Shown: positions 25,114-34,716 of the stretch, one piece after another
Layout of the letters: every line of letters starts with the position of its first letter
Position numbering within the stretch: the stretch's first letter is position 1
Assembly: GCF_039729195.1 (NCBI RefSeq)
Contig: NZ_CP155796.1
Location: forward strand, 4,030,001-4,094,000
Direction of reading: 5' to 3'
Length of the DNA: 64,000 bases
Source of the DNA: Mycobacterium sp. DL
GTDB lineage: Bacteria > Actinomycetota > Actinomycetes > Mycobacteriales > Mycobacteriaceae
Notes under the pieces: model-generated
The model's input: the letters and a program-made list of their open reading frames with translations, nothing else
Database searches by the model: none
Told to the model about the DNA's origin: nothing
Made by a program: the position numbers and the translations under genes

Positions 25114-25770
25114 ATGAGCGCGTCGGCCCGCTGGAGCATCGTCGCGTTGGTGGTCGTCGTCGCGCTGAGCGCGGCGCTCTGGTCGGAGCTGACCGCCCCG
25201 GGCGGCGACCCCGGCGCGAGTTCGTCGTCGCCGGGCACCGTCTCGGCACGTGACCGCCGCGACGCCGACACCGCCCAGGCTCTTGCGGGCCCCCGGGCGC
25301 GGGCCGACCTGGCGCCGTGTCCGGGACCCGGCTCGGGCGCCGGGCCCGAGGCCCTGCGGGGCATCGTGCTGGAGTGCGCGGGCGACGGCACCCAGGTCGA
25401 TGTCGCCCGGGCTCTCGCGGGCCGTCCGGTCGTGCTGAACCTGTGGGCCTACTGGTGCGGGCCGTGCACCGACGAACTCCCCGCGATGGCCGAGTATCAG
25501 CGCCGCGTCGGACCTGAGGTGACGGTGCTGACGGTGCACCAGGACGAGAACGAGACCGCGGCCCTGCTCCGCCTCGCCGAACTGGGTGTGCGGTTGCCGA
25601 CCCTGCAGGACGGCCGTCGGTCGGTCGCCGCAGCGTTGCAGGTACCCAACGTCATGCCGGCAACCGTGGTTCTGCGCGCGGACGGTAGCGTTGCCGAGAT
25701 TCTGCCTCGGTCCTTCGCCACCGCCGACGAAATCGCCGAAGCGGTCGACCCGACGTTGGGAGTGGGCTGA
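25114..25770 (+). CDS. Membrane-anchored thioredoxin-like TlpA/ResA protein (Rv3673c orthologue)
   Basis: A 218-residue protein with a single N-terminal membrane anchor (RWSIVALVVVVALSAALW) and a thioredoxin fold facing the outside. The active site is WAYWCGPCTDELPAM and the cis-Pro lies in VPNVMPATVV. Such proteins reduce extracytoplasmic disulfides, for example in cytochrome c maturation. ATG 25114 directly precedes the anchor; earlier in-frame codons lie within nth. Neighbouring marP also acts outside the membrane and has an exported disulfide. Confidence 0.85.
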   Translation: MSASARWSIVALVVVVALSAALWSELTAPGGDPGASSSSPGTVSARDRRDADTAQALAGPRARADLAPCPGPGSGAGPEALRGIVLECAGDGTQVDVARALAGRPVVLNLWAYWCGPCTDELPAMAEYQRRVGPEVTVLTVHQDENETAALLRLAELGVRLPTLQDGRRSVAAALQVPNVMPATVVLRADGSVAEILPRSFATADEIAEAVDPTLGVG

Positions 25771-25772
25771 AA

Positions 25773-26573
25773 TTGGCGAGGACGGATGAGGCTGGTCGGG
25801 CCGACGGCGCAGGCGAGCTGTATCCCGCCGCCGCGCCGCCCTGGCTGACCCCGCTCGTCGATCAGCCTGAGGCCGTCAGGCGCGCCTACCGCCGCCGGGT
25901 GCCTGCCGAGGTTCTTGCTGCACTGACCGCCGCCAACACCACCGCGGCGATGTCGGGGACCCGCCGCGACGCCGCGGTGCTGGTGCTGTTCTCCGGGCCG
26001 CCCGACGGCGCGCCCGGAACCCTGCCCGAGGACGCCGATCTGCTCGTCACCGTGCGGGCGTCGACGCTGCGCCACCACGCCGGACAGGCGGCCTTCCCAG
26101 GCGGGGCAGCAGATCCCGGGGACGGCGGACCCGTGGGCACGGCACTGCGGGAGGCCACCGAGGAGACCGGCATCGACGTGGGCCGGCTGCATCCGCTGGC
26201 AACCCTGGAACGGATGTTCATCCCGCCATCGGGCTTTCATGTCGTGCCCGTGCTCGCGTACTCGGCGGATCCAGGTCCGGTGGCCGTCGTCGACGCGTCC
26301 GAGACCGCATTGGTCGCGCGGGTCCCGGTGCGGGCATTCGTCAATCCGGAGAACCGGATCATGGTGTATCGCAGCGAGAACACCCGCCGAATGGCCGGGC
26401 CGGCGTTCCTGCTCAACGAGATGCTCGTGTGGGGATTCACCGGGCAGGTCATCGCGGCGATGCTCGACGTCGCGGGGTGGTCCACCCCGTGGGACACCGA
26501 CGACGTGCGGGAACTCAGCGACGCAATGGCGCTGCTGGACGCCGAGGGCAGCTACGGTGATGCCCAACTATGA
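25773..26573 (+). CDS. Nudix hydrolase, CoA pyrophosphatase type (Rv3672c orthologue)
   Basis: A 266-residue Nudix protein. The Nudix box GGAADPGDGGPVGTALREAT-EETGI fits G-x5-E-x7-REUxEExGU with a slightly altered loop, preceded by the LRHHAGQAAFPGG segment typical of NudL/CoA diphosphatases. It would cleave CoA or derivatives to 3',5'-ADP and 4'-phosphopantetheine. The start is TTG 25773, three bases after the tlpA stop; its stop overlaps the marP ATG. Confidence 0.82.
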   Translation: MARTDEAGRADGAGELYPAAAPPWLTPLVDQPEAVRRAYRRRVPAEVLAALTAANTTAAMSGTRRDAAVLVLFSGPPDGAPGTLPEDADLLVTVRASTLRHHAGQAAFPGGAADPGDGGPVGTALREATEETGIDVGRLHPLATLERMFIPPSGFHVVPVLAYSADPGPVAVVDASETALVARVPVRAFVNPENRIMVYRSENTRRMAGPAFLLNEMLVWGFTGQVIAAMLDVAGWSTPWDTDDVRELSDAMALLDAEGSYGDAQL

Positions 26574-27757
26574 CATCGTCACAATGGCTGGACATAGCCA
26601 TCCTCGCCGTTGCGTTCATCGCCGCCGTCTCGGGCTGGCGGTCAGGTGCGCCCGGATCGCTGCTGGCCCTGGTCGGGGTGGTCCTCGGCGCGGTCGCGGG
26701 GGTGCTGCTCGCCCCGCACGTGGTCGACCACATCAGCGGACCCCGGACCAAGCTGTTCGTGACGCTGTTCCTGATCCTGGCGCTGGTCGTCATCGGTGAG
26801 ATCGCCGGTGTGGTGCTCGGCAGGGCGGTGCGCGGCGCGATCCGCAACCCCACCCTGCGCATCTTCGACTCGGTGGTCGGCGTGGCGCTGCAACTGGTTC
26901 TGGTGCTGACGGCCTCCTGGCTGCTGGGCACTGCGCTGACGTCCTCTCCGCAGCCCAACCTCGCCGCCGCGGTCCGCGGTTCGAAGGTGATCGCCGAGGT
27001 CGACGCGGTGGCGCCGAGTTGGCTCCGATCGGTGCCCAATCGGCTCTCCGCCCTGTGGGACACCGCCGGGCTGCACGACGTCCTCAAACCGTTCGGCCCC
27101 ACCGAGGTCGCCGCGATCGATCCGCCCGACGCGTCGCTGAGCGAATCGGCAGTGGTCGGCACGACGCGGCCGAGCGTGGTGAAGGTCCGCGGTGTCGCGC
27201 AGAGCTGCCAGAAAGTGCTCGAGGGCAGTGGGTTCGTCGTCGCCCCGAACCGGGTGATGTCCAACGCCCACGTCGTCGCCGGTTCGGAGAGCGTGACCGT
27301 CGAGGTCGACGGTCAGACCTACGACGCCGGCGTGGTCTCCTACGATCCCGACGCCGACATCTCGATCCTCGACGTGCCCAACCTGCCGTCGGCGCCGCTG
27401 CAGTTCGCCGAGGGCGAGGCCCCTCCGGGCACCGACGGCATCGTGATGGGGTATCCCGGCGGCGGAGAGTTCACGGCCACGCCGTCGCGCGTCCGGGAGA
27501 TCATCGAGCTCAACGGTCCCGACATCTATCGCACCACCACGGTCACCCGCGAGGTCTACACGATCAGAGGGACTGTGCGACAAGGCAATTCGGGTGGCCC
27601 GATGATCAATCGCGGCGGCAAGGTGCTCGGTGTGGTCTTCGGCGCCGCCGTCGACGACGTCGACACCGGGTTCGTGCTGACCGCCGAAGAGGTGGCACGG
27701 CAGATGGCCAGGGTGGGCAATGTGGAACGGGTGCCCACCGGCACCTGCATCAGCTAG
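26570..27757 (+). CDS. marP: Membrane-bound acid-resistance serine protease MarP
   Basis: A 395-residue protein with four N-terminal transmembrane helices (about 7-125) of the CvpA-like type and a periplasmic chymotrypsin-fold domain. The triad is His234 (SNAHVVAG), Asp263 (DADISILDV) and Ser341 (RQGNSGGPM). Cys213 and Cys393 correspond to the regulatory disulfide of the M. tuberculosis enzyme Rv3671c, which preserves cytoplasmic pH in acid by processing cell-wall enzymes. Start ATGA-overlaps the Nudix stop. The stop shares a CTAG with the convergent ephE. Confidence 0.93.
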   Translation: MTSSQWLDIAILAVAFIAAVSGWRSGAPGSLLALVGVVLGAVAGVLLAPHVVDHISGPRTKLFVTLFLILALVVIGEIAGVVLGRAVRGAIRNPTLRIFDSVVGVALQLVLVLTASWLLGTALTSSPQPNLAAAVRGSKVIAEVDAVAPSWLRSVPNRLSALWDTAGLHDVLKPFGPTEVAAIDPPDASLSESAVVGTTRPSVVKVRGVAQSCQKVLEGSGFVVAPNRVMSNAHVVAGSESVTVEVDGQTYDAGVVSYDPDADISILDVPNLPSAPLQFAEGEAPPGTDGIVMGYPGGGEFTATPSRVREIIELNGPDIYRTTTVTREVYTIRGTVRQGNSGGPMINRGGKVLGVVFGAAVDDVDTGFVLTAEEVARQMARVGNVERVPTGTCIS

Positions 27758-28713
27758 CCGTAGACCTGCGTCAGGAACCGGGACAGCTGCTCGTTGACGG
27801 CGTCGGGCGCCTCCTCGTGCGCGAAGTGGCCGGCGCCACCGATCGACACGTACCGCCCGTGCGGTGCGTACCGCTGAGTTCGGCGCACCGGATCCGCCAG
27901 CACGTAGGGGTCGGCGTCGCCGCGCAGATGCAGCAGGGGAACCGACAGCGGCCGCTTCATCGACTGCATGAAGCGCCGTCCCTCGTTTCGCAGCTGGCTG
28001 CGTACCGCCCAACGCTGATACTCCAGCGCCGAGTGAGCCGCCGACGGAATCTGGATGGCCTGCCGCAGGTGCCCGATGGTCTCCGAGAAGTCCTCGCTCG
28101 CCAGCCATTTGGCACTGGCGCGACTACGCACCAGCCGCTCGAGCTCGGCGCCGCCGTGCCGGGTCAGCGCGCGTTCCGGCCATACGGGCATCTGATAGCG
28201 CAACATCCACGGCAGCAACGCCCTGCCCTGGTCACGCCGCCGCAACACGGAGGTGCGTAGCGCAGCGGGGTGCGGAGAGCTGACCACCGCGATCGCGTGG
28301 ACCGCCCTGGGGTGCAGCACCGCGGTCGCCCAGCAGACAAGGCCTCCGTCGGCGTGACCCACCAGGGTGGCCGAGGTGTGTCCCAGGGCGCGGACCAGTC
28401 CCGCCGTGTCCCCGGCCAGCGTCCACCCGTCGTAGCCACGGGGAGGTTTGTCGCTGCTGCCGTATCCGCGCAGGTCGACGGCCACCACTCGGGCGCCGGT
28501 CAGACCCTTCAACTGGTGTCGCCAGGACCACCAGAACGAGCCGAAGCCGTGCAGCAGGATGACCAGTGGCCGGTCCGTCAGCGCAGTCGACCGGTCATCG
28601 GGGTTCGTCCGGCGCTCGGCCTCGACCACGTGGAACCGAATCCCGTTGGCGTGCACGTCCAAATGGCGCCACGGCCCGCCGATGCGTACCACCGACGGAT
28701 CGGGCGGGGCCAT
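27754..28713 (-). CDS. ephE: Alpha/beta hydrolase, epoxide hydrolase-like (EphE/Rv3670 orthologue)
   Basis: A 319-residue alpha/beta-hydrolase. The oxyanion segment is LLHGFGSFWWSWRHQ, the nucleophile elbow is VGHADGGL with Asp as nucleophile, as in epoxide and haloalkane hydrolases, and GGAGHFAHEEAP supplies the catalytic His. Asp as nucleophile supports an epoxide hydrolase; substrate unknown. The ATG overlaps the upstream holin-like stop (TAATG). Confidence 0.85.
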   Translation of the reverse strand: MAPPDPSVVRIGGPWRHLDVHANGIRFHVVEAERRTNPDDRSTALTDRPLVILLHGFGSFWWSWRHQLKGLTGARVVAVDLRGYGSSDKPPRGYDGWTLAGDTAGLVRALGHTSATLVGHADGGLVCWATAVLHPRAVHAIAVVSSPHPAALRTSVLRRRDQGRALLPWMLRYQMPVWPERALTRHGGAELERLVRSRASAKWLASEDFSETIGHLRQAIQIPSAAHSALEYQRWAVRSQLRNEGRRFMQSMKRPLSVPLLHLRGDADPYVLADPVRRTQRYAPHGRYVSIGGAGHFAHEEAPDAVNEQLSRFLTQVYG

Positions 28714-29225
28714 TACCAGCCTGACGGGTCAGCGGTCGACGCCGGCTTACCGTCGGTGGTGGCCAATGCTTTGGCGGCCCGGTCGTGTCCGGGGCTCAGC
28801 GCTTCGGGGATCTCCTTGACCGACTCGATCGTCTTCTGCGGGCCACGAATCCTTCGCACCTTCAGATAGCCGATCAGCGCCAGGACCCCGGTCACCACGA
28901 CCATGATCCCGAACACGATGAGGAACGCCGCCCAGCGCCACAGCCAACTGTCCAACAACTCCGCTAAGAAGAAGAAGAAGAAGAACGTCGAGTAGAACAG
29001 CACCACCAGCGCCAGGATGAAGAAGACGCTGCCCGTCAGGCCCTTCTTGACGTCACGGGTGATCTCCGCCTTGGCCAACTCCACCTCGGCGCGCACCAGG
29101 GTCGACACCTGTGACGTCGCATCCTTGACCAGATCGCCGATCGACGGATCGGGCTTCACCGCATGGGGGTCCACCAGCGGTATCGAGGTCACGGTGGTCG
29201 GCACGCCGTTCTTGCGGTCGCTCAC
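28713..29225 (-). CDS. Holin-superfamily III membrane protein (Rv3669 orthologue)
   Basis: A 170-residue membrane protein of the actinobacterial holin-X type (Phage_holin_3_6 family): an amphipathic helix VSTLVRAEVELAKAEITRDV, two transmembrane helices including the Phe-rich FYSTFFFFFFLAELL, and a polar C-terminus. Despite the family name, no lytic role is implied in a core operon. GTG 29225 is preferred over ATG 29243 because the GGAAGGAAG site lies between them. Confidence 0.75.
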   Translation of the reverse strand: MSDRKNGVPTTVTSIPLVDPHAVKPDPSIGDLVKDATSQVSTLVRAEVELAKAEITRDVKKGLTGSVFFILALVVLFYSTFFFFFFLAELLDSWLWRWAAFLIVFGIMVVVTGVLALIGYLKVRRIRGPQKTIESVKEIPEALSPGHDRAAKALATTDGKPASTADPSGW

Positions 29226-29373
29226 GGAGGCTTCCTTCCCCATCTGCTGTCAGGTCGCGGTTTGATATCGCGGTTCATGTTGCCACGTGGCGTCGCGCTA
29301 AACGATTCCGCGGTGACGATAGACTGCGCGGGTTCCAGTACGGCGGGTCGGGCTTGTCGATTGGGGTTGTCTC

Positions 29374-30090
29374 TTGAGGACCAGCGGCCAGCCTGGTGTC
29401 CTGCGTCTGCTTCGTGCCGTGATGGTGGTGGCGACCGCGGTGCTGATGGCGGGTGTCGCCGCTCCCGCCCACGCCGACGCCCCGGTGACCCTCGGCGGTG
29501 GCTCCGGCCTTGTCGTCGACGGCGAGACCCTGTGCACGTTGACCGCCATCGGCACCGACAACCGCGGCAGCCTGATCGGTTTCACCTCCGCGCACTGCGG
29601 TGGTCCGGGCGCGGTGGTGGCCGCCGAGGGAGCCGAGAACGCCGGCGTCGTCGGCACCATGGTCGCCGGCAACGACGGTCTGGACTACGCGGTCATCCAG
29701 TTCGACCCGGCCAAGGTCACCCCGGTCAGCTCCGTGAACGGCTTCCGCATCGACGGGCTCGGCCCGGACCCCACCTTCGGTGACGTCGCCTGCAAGCTCG
29801 GACGCACCACCGGTTACTCGTGTGGTGTCACCTGGGGTCCCGGCGAGCAGCCCGGCACCATTGTCAACCAGGTCTGCGGCCAACCCGGGGACTCCGGAGC
29901 GCCTGTCACGGTCAACAACCGGCTGGTCGGCATGATCCACGGGGCGTTCTCCGAAGAGCTGCCGACGTGCGTCATCAAGTTCATCCCGCTGCACACCCCG
30001 GCGGTGACCATGTCGTTCAACACCCAGCTTGCCGACATCACCGCCAAGGGCCGGCCGGGCAGCGGCTTCGTGCCGGTCGGCGCCGCGTAA
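29374..30090 (+). CDS. Secreted trypsin-like serine protease (Rv3668c orthologue)
   Basis: A 238-residue exported protease. The signal peptide covers about residues 1-34 (hydrophobic MVVATAVLMAGVAAPAHA with an AHA cleavage motif). The triad is His in GFTSAHCGG, Asp in LDYAVIQFD and Ser in CGQPGDSGAPV. Four Cys residues suggest disulfides, as in streptogrisin-like enzymes. Start TTG 29374. It is divergent from the holin-like gene and convergent with acs. Confidence 0.88.
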   Translation: MRTSGQPGVLRLLRAVMVVATAVLMAGVAAPAHADAPVTLGGGSGLVVDGETLCTLTAIGTDNRGSLIGFTSAHCGGPGAVVAAEGAENAGVVGTMVAGNDGLDYAVIQFDPAKVTPVSSVNGFRIDGLGPDPTFGDVACKLGRTTGYSCGVTWGPGEQPGTIVNQVCGQPGDSGAPVTVNNRLVGMIHGAFSEELPTCVIKFIPLHTPAVTMSFNTQLADITAKGRPGSGFVPVGAA

Positions 30091-30112
30091 CCGTCAGAGG
30101 AACCCCGGGCGG

Positions 30113-32074
<1,962 letters not shown>

Positions 32075-32077
32075 GAC

Positions 32078-32093
32078 TGTGAGGGTAGTCACC
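32078..32093. promoter_or_regulatory. CRP-like site at the acs start
   Basis: TGTGAGGGTAGTCACC matches TGTGA-N6-TCACA at nine of ten core bases. It lies immediately upstream of the acs ATG (32074, minus), over the expected leader or, if the message is leaderless, over the core promoter. Confidence 0.6.
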
Positions 32094-32214
32094 CGAGGTT
32101 GCATCGTCGTCGGCAACTCACACGCGGGGCTGCAGGCGGCATCGTTCGAGCGACGAGCGTCACAAATCGCGGGTCCAGCGGTAGCGTCCGCGCGGTCGGC
32201 TAGCGTGGGCGGGT

Positions 32215-32997
32215 GTGACGGCCGGTACCTCGAAGCACTCCGCCGGCGGAGACCCGCTGGCCCCTCTGGCGCAGCTACCCGGGGTCGCGCAGGCCGGTGA
32301 TGAGGCGCGCGAGGCGCTGGGCAAGGCACATCGGCATCGCACCAACCTGCGCGGCTGGCCGAAGACAGCAGCCGAGGCTTCCCTGCGGGCCGCGCGGGCA
32401 TCCTCGGTGCTCGACGGCGGACCCCTGCAGTTCTCCACTGACGGATCCGAGGAAGCCCGCCGGGATCCGGTCCTCGCCGGTGCGCTCAGGGTGGCCGAAG
32501 CTCTCGAAGGTGGTGAAGGTGCCCTCGTCGGTGTGTGGCGGCGCGCGCCGCTGCAGGCCATCGCCAGGCTGCACTCGCTGGCGGCTACGGATCTGGTTGA
32601 TGGTGCGGAACTGGGACGGCCGCGCGCCGACGTCGGTGTGGGACGCCGACTCGAGTTGCTCGCCGACGTGGTGACCGGCCAGACGCGGGTACCGGCGACG
32701 GTTCTGGCCGGCGTGGTGCACGGGGAACTGCTCACGCTGGCGCCGTTCGGCAGCGCCGACGGTGTGGTGGCCCGCGCGGTGTCGCGGTTGGTGACCATCG
32801 CCAGCGGGCTGGACCCGCACGGTCTCGGCGTTCCCGAAGTGCACTGGATGAGTCGCTCCGGCGACTACCGGGCCGCGGCGCGGGGCTTCGCGTCGGGCAC
32901 CCCCGAGGGCCTCGCGGCGTGGTTGGTGCTCAGCAACGAAGCACTGCGCGCCGGGGCGCGGGAGGCGTTGTCCATCGCCACCTCGACGACTGCATGA
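32215..32997 (+). CDS. Degenerate Fic-like protein (Rv3662c orthologue)
   Basis: A 260-residue protein usually left as hypothetical. I see a Fic-like layout: an inhibitory-helix-like [12 protein letters not shown], a helical [12 protein letters not shown] region, and a core [19 protein letters not shown] that aligns with HPFxDGNGRxxR. The catalytic His and the GNGR loop are replaced (A in place of H, AD in place of GN), so AMPylation is unlikely. Fic relationship is inference. GTG 32215 starts it. It is convergent with the ncRNA/HAD region and close to acs; the dpp transporter genes found here in M. tuberculosis are absent. Confidence 0.55.
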   Translation: MTAGTSKHSAGGDPLAPLAQLPGVAQAGDEAREALGKAHRHRTNLRGWPKTAAEASLRAARASSVLDGGPLQFSTDGSEEARRDPVLAGALRVAEALEGGEGALVGVWRRAPLQAIARLHSLAATDLVDGAELGRPRADVGVGRRLELLADVVTGQTRVPATVLAGVVHGELLTLAPFGSADGVVARAVSRLVTIASGLDPHGLGVPEVHWMSRSGDYRAAARGFASGTPEGLAAWLVLSNEALRAGAREALSIATSTTA

Positions 32998-33030
32998 CCC
33001 GGCAACGGAGCGCCGCCAGCAAAGCATGAA

Positions 33031-33079
33031 GCGGGCGACGCCCCGAAGTAATTCGAAAGTACTTCGGTTCGCCGCCCGC
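33031..33079. terminator. Large bidirectional terminator hairpin
   Basis: GCGGGCG (33031-33037) pairs with CGCCCGC (33073-33079) and CCGAAGTA (33043-33050) with TACTTCGG (33060-33067). No T run is present. It follows the Fic-like gene on the plus strand and the Ms1-type RNA on the minus strand. Confidence 0.75.
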
Positions 33080-33341
33080 TAGCACGGATTCCGGTTACCA
33101 AGCGTGCTCGTTGGGGTTGCGTGGGTGGCCTCGGCGTTCTTGCGAATCGCTACGACTGTGGACCCCACCCAAAGGGCTGACATATCGTTCGGTTTTCGCA
33201 ATTCCGCAGGCCCGCAACGCTTCTACCTATTTCGCGGTATGTGCTCCGCGTGGGTTCCGGGACCCGTGCTGGGGAACCGAGATCGGGAGATCGAACCTTC
33301 TCTTCCGGCTCGACCTTGGCCTCACCCGGCTTCCGTGCTTC
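33080..33341 (-). ncRNA. Ms1/MTS2823-type small RNA
   Basis: The 440-bp gap between the Rv3662c and Rv3661 orthologues is where M. tuberculosis MTS2823 and M. smegmatis Ms1 lie. On the minus strand a TAGTAC -10 hexamer (33351-33346) is followed by AGCACGGA (33339-33332), which pairs perfectly with TCCGTGCT at the other end (33088-33081), closing a long rod-like RNA just before a terminator. No protein is encoded. Ms1 binds RNA polymerase core lacking sigma and accumulates in stationary phase. The ends given are approximate to about 10 nt. Confidence 0.8.
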
Positions 33342-33345
33342 CTTT

Positions 33346-33367
33346 GTACTACGTGACCCCAGTCACA
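33346..33367 (-). promoter_or_regulatory. Ms1-type RNA promoter with embedded CRP-like box
   Basis: TAGTAC (33351-33346) is the putative -10. Directly upstream, TGTGACTGGGGTCACG (33367-33352) matches TGTGA-N6-TCACA at nine of ten core bases. It occupies the -10/-35 spacer, a position where bound CRP would be expected to repress or replace -35 contacts. Confidence 0.55.
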
Positions 33368-33438
33368 GCAAGGGCCAATTGGCCCGTGATCCCCGATCGT
33401 TACGCCCGGGGCGCTGGCAACTGCGCCGAAGGCACCCG

Positions 33439-34296
33439 TCAGAACGCGAAACGGCGGAGCAGCGTGTAGGTGAGCGCGCCGGCCGCGAGCGCGCTCACGC
33501 CGACGGCCGCCGTGGTGGCGACGGCGGCACCCGAGGGCGCGGGCAGCCGGTCCCGCAGCGACACCGGCTTGGAGAACGTCTGTACGGGCCATCCGCGCGA
33601 GCCGGCTTCCTTGCGCAGCGCGCGATCCGGGTTCACCACCGTGGGATGGCCCACGGCTTCGAGCATCGGCAGGTCGGTGACCGAGTCGGAGTAGGCGTAG
33701 CAATGCTCGAGTGCGTAACCCTCACGCGCGGCCAGTGCACGGATGGCCTCGACCTTGCCCTCCCCGTAGCAGTAGAACGCGATCTCGCCCGTGTACTTGC
33801 CGTCCTCGACGACCATCCGGGTGGCCATCGCATGGGTGGCACCGAGCGCGCGGGCGATCGGTGCCACGATCTCCTCCCCGGACGCCGACACCACGACGAC
33901 ATCGCGACCGCACAGTTTGTGGTCGGCGATGAGTTCGGCGGCCTCGGCGAAGACCAGCGGATCCACGATGTCGTGCAGTGTCTCGCCCACGATCGACTTG
34001 ACCTGTTCGACGTCCCACCCGGTGCACATGTTCGTCAGGTATGAGCGCATCCGGTCCATCTGGTCGTGGTCGGCGCCCGACATCAGAAAGAGGAATTGGG
34101 CGTACGACGACTTCAGAACTGCGCGCCGATTGATTAGCCCTTGGCTCAAGAACGGTTTGCTGAAAGCCAGGGTGCTCGATTTTGCGATCACGGTTTTGTC
34201 AAGATCGAAGAACGCCGCAGTGCGCACGGGGCGATCCGATGAAGCGGGGTTGTCGGGCGCTGCGCTACCCCTTGCCGCCGGGTCGGGTGAGGTCAC
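33439..34296 (-). CDS. HAD-IB family hydrolase, SerB-like (Rv3661 orthologue)
   Basis: A 285-residue HAD phosphatase. Motif I is FFDLDKTVI (DxD), motif II VVVSASGEEIVAPIA, and motif III/IV lie in GEGKVEAIRALAA and YAYSDSVTDLPMLEAVG. The subfamily IB fold fits small phosphomonoesters such as phosphoserine or lysolipid headgroups. A C-terminal hydrophobic helix (AVGVSALAAGALTYTLL) probably anchors it to the membrane. GTG 34296 is chosen as start, since upstream codons show no conserved features. Confidence 0.85.
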   Translation of the reverse strand: MTSPDPAARGSAAPDNPASSDRPVRTAAFFDLDKTVIAKSSTLAFSKPFLSQGLINRRAVLKSSYAQFLFLMSGADHDQMDRMRSYLTNMCTGWDVEQVKSIVGETLHDIVDPLVFAEAAELIADHKLCGRDVVVVSASGEEIVAPIARALGATHAMATRMVVEDGKYTGEIAFYCYGEGKVEAIRALAAREGYALEHCYAYSDSVTDLPMLEAVGHPTVVNPDRALRKEAGSRGWPVQTFSKPVSLRDRLPAPSGAAVATTAAVGVSALAAGALTYTLLRRFAF

Positions 34297-34456
34297 AACG
34301 CCAGCATAGGGGGGATGTGCGTAACAAATTGCGGCGGATCGTACAAAATGGCAGTTCACGACACGTGTCTGTGACTGTTATTTTTCCCGGTCGGAGGCGA
34401 CTTCCCGGCGTTTCGGTACTTGCGCCAGCCCACTCCGCCGTGTGTATAGTGGGAAT

Positions 34457-34553
34457 CACTCGGCTTCGGCCGGGTGTGCATCAGCCCGACCCCCCGGGGC
34501 TGATACACGACGACCTCCGCCTCCTCCCCCCCTGGCGGGGGTCGTCCCTTTTG
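34457..34553 (+). ncRNA. 6C small RNA (B11 in M. tuberculosis)
   Basis: Located between the Rv3661 and Rv3660c orthologues, as B11/6C is in M. tuberculosis. A TATAGT -10 hexamer (34445-34450) precedes the start. Hairpin 1 pairs ATCAGCCC with GGGCTGAT around a loop with six C residues. Hairpin 2 pairs GACGACC with GGTCGTC and CCGCC with GGCGG around a loop with seven C residues, and ends in CCCTTTT as a terminator. Two C-loop hairpins define the 6C family, which acts on mRNAs through the C-rich loops. Confidence 0.9.
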
Positions 34554-34716
34554 TGGGGTGTTTTCGCAAAGCGGATAGATATCCCGAAGTCCAAAAAGTT
34601 GCGGAACGTCATTTTCGTCACAGATGCAGTCGGGTGATTTGTCCCCAAATTCGGTTTGATCCACAGTTTGCGACCGCGCTCTTTCCCGACCGTCCGCGGA
34701 CGCCGACGCTGGAGCC

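Noticed and set aside
28713..29225. Holin-like protein as sign of a prophage
   Set aside because: It lies in a conserved core operon next to ephE and marP; the holin-X family is chromosomal in actinobacteria.
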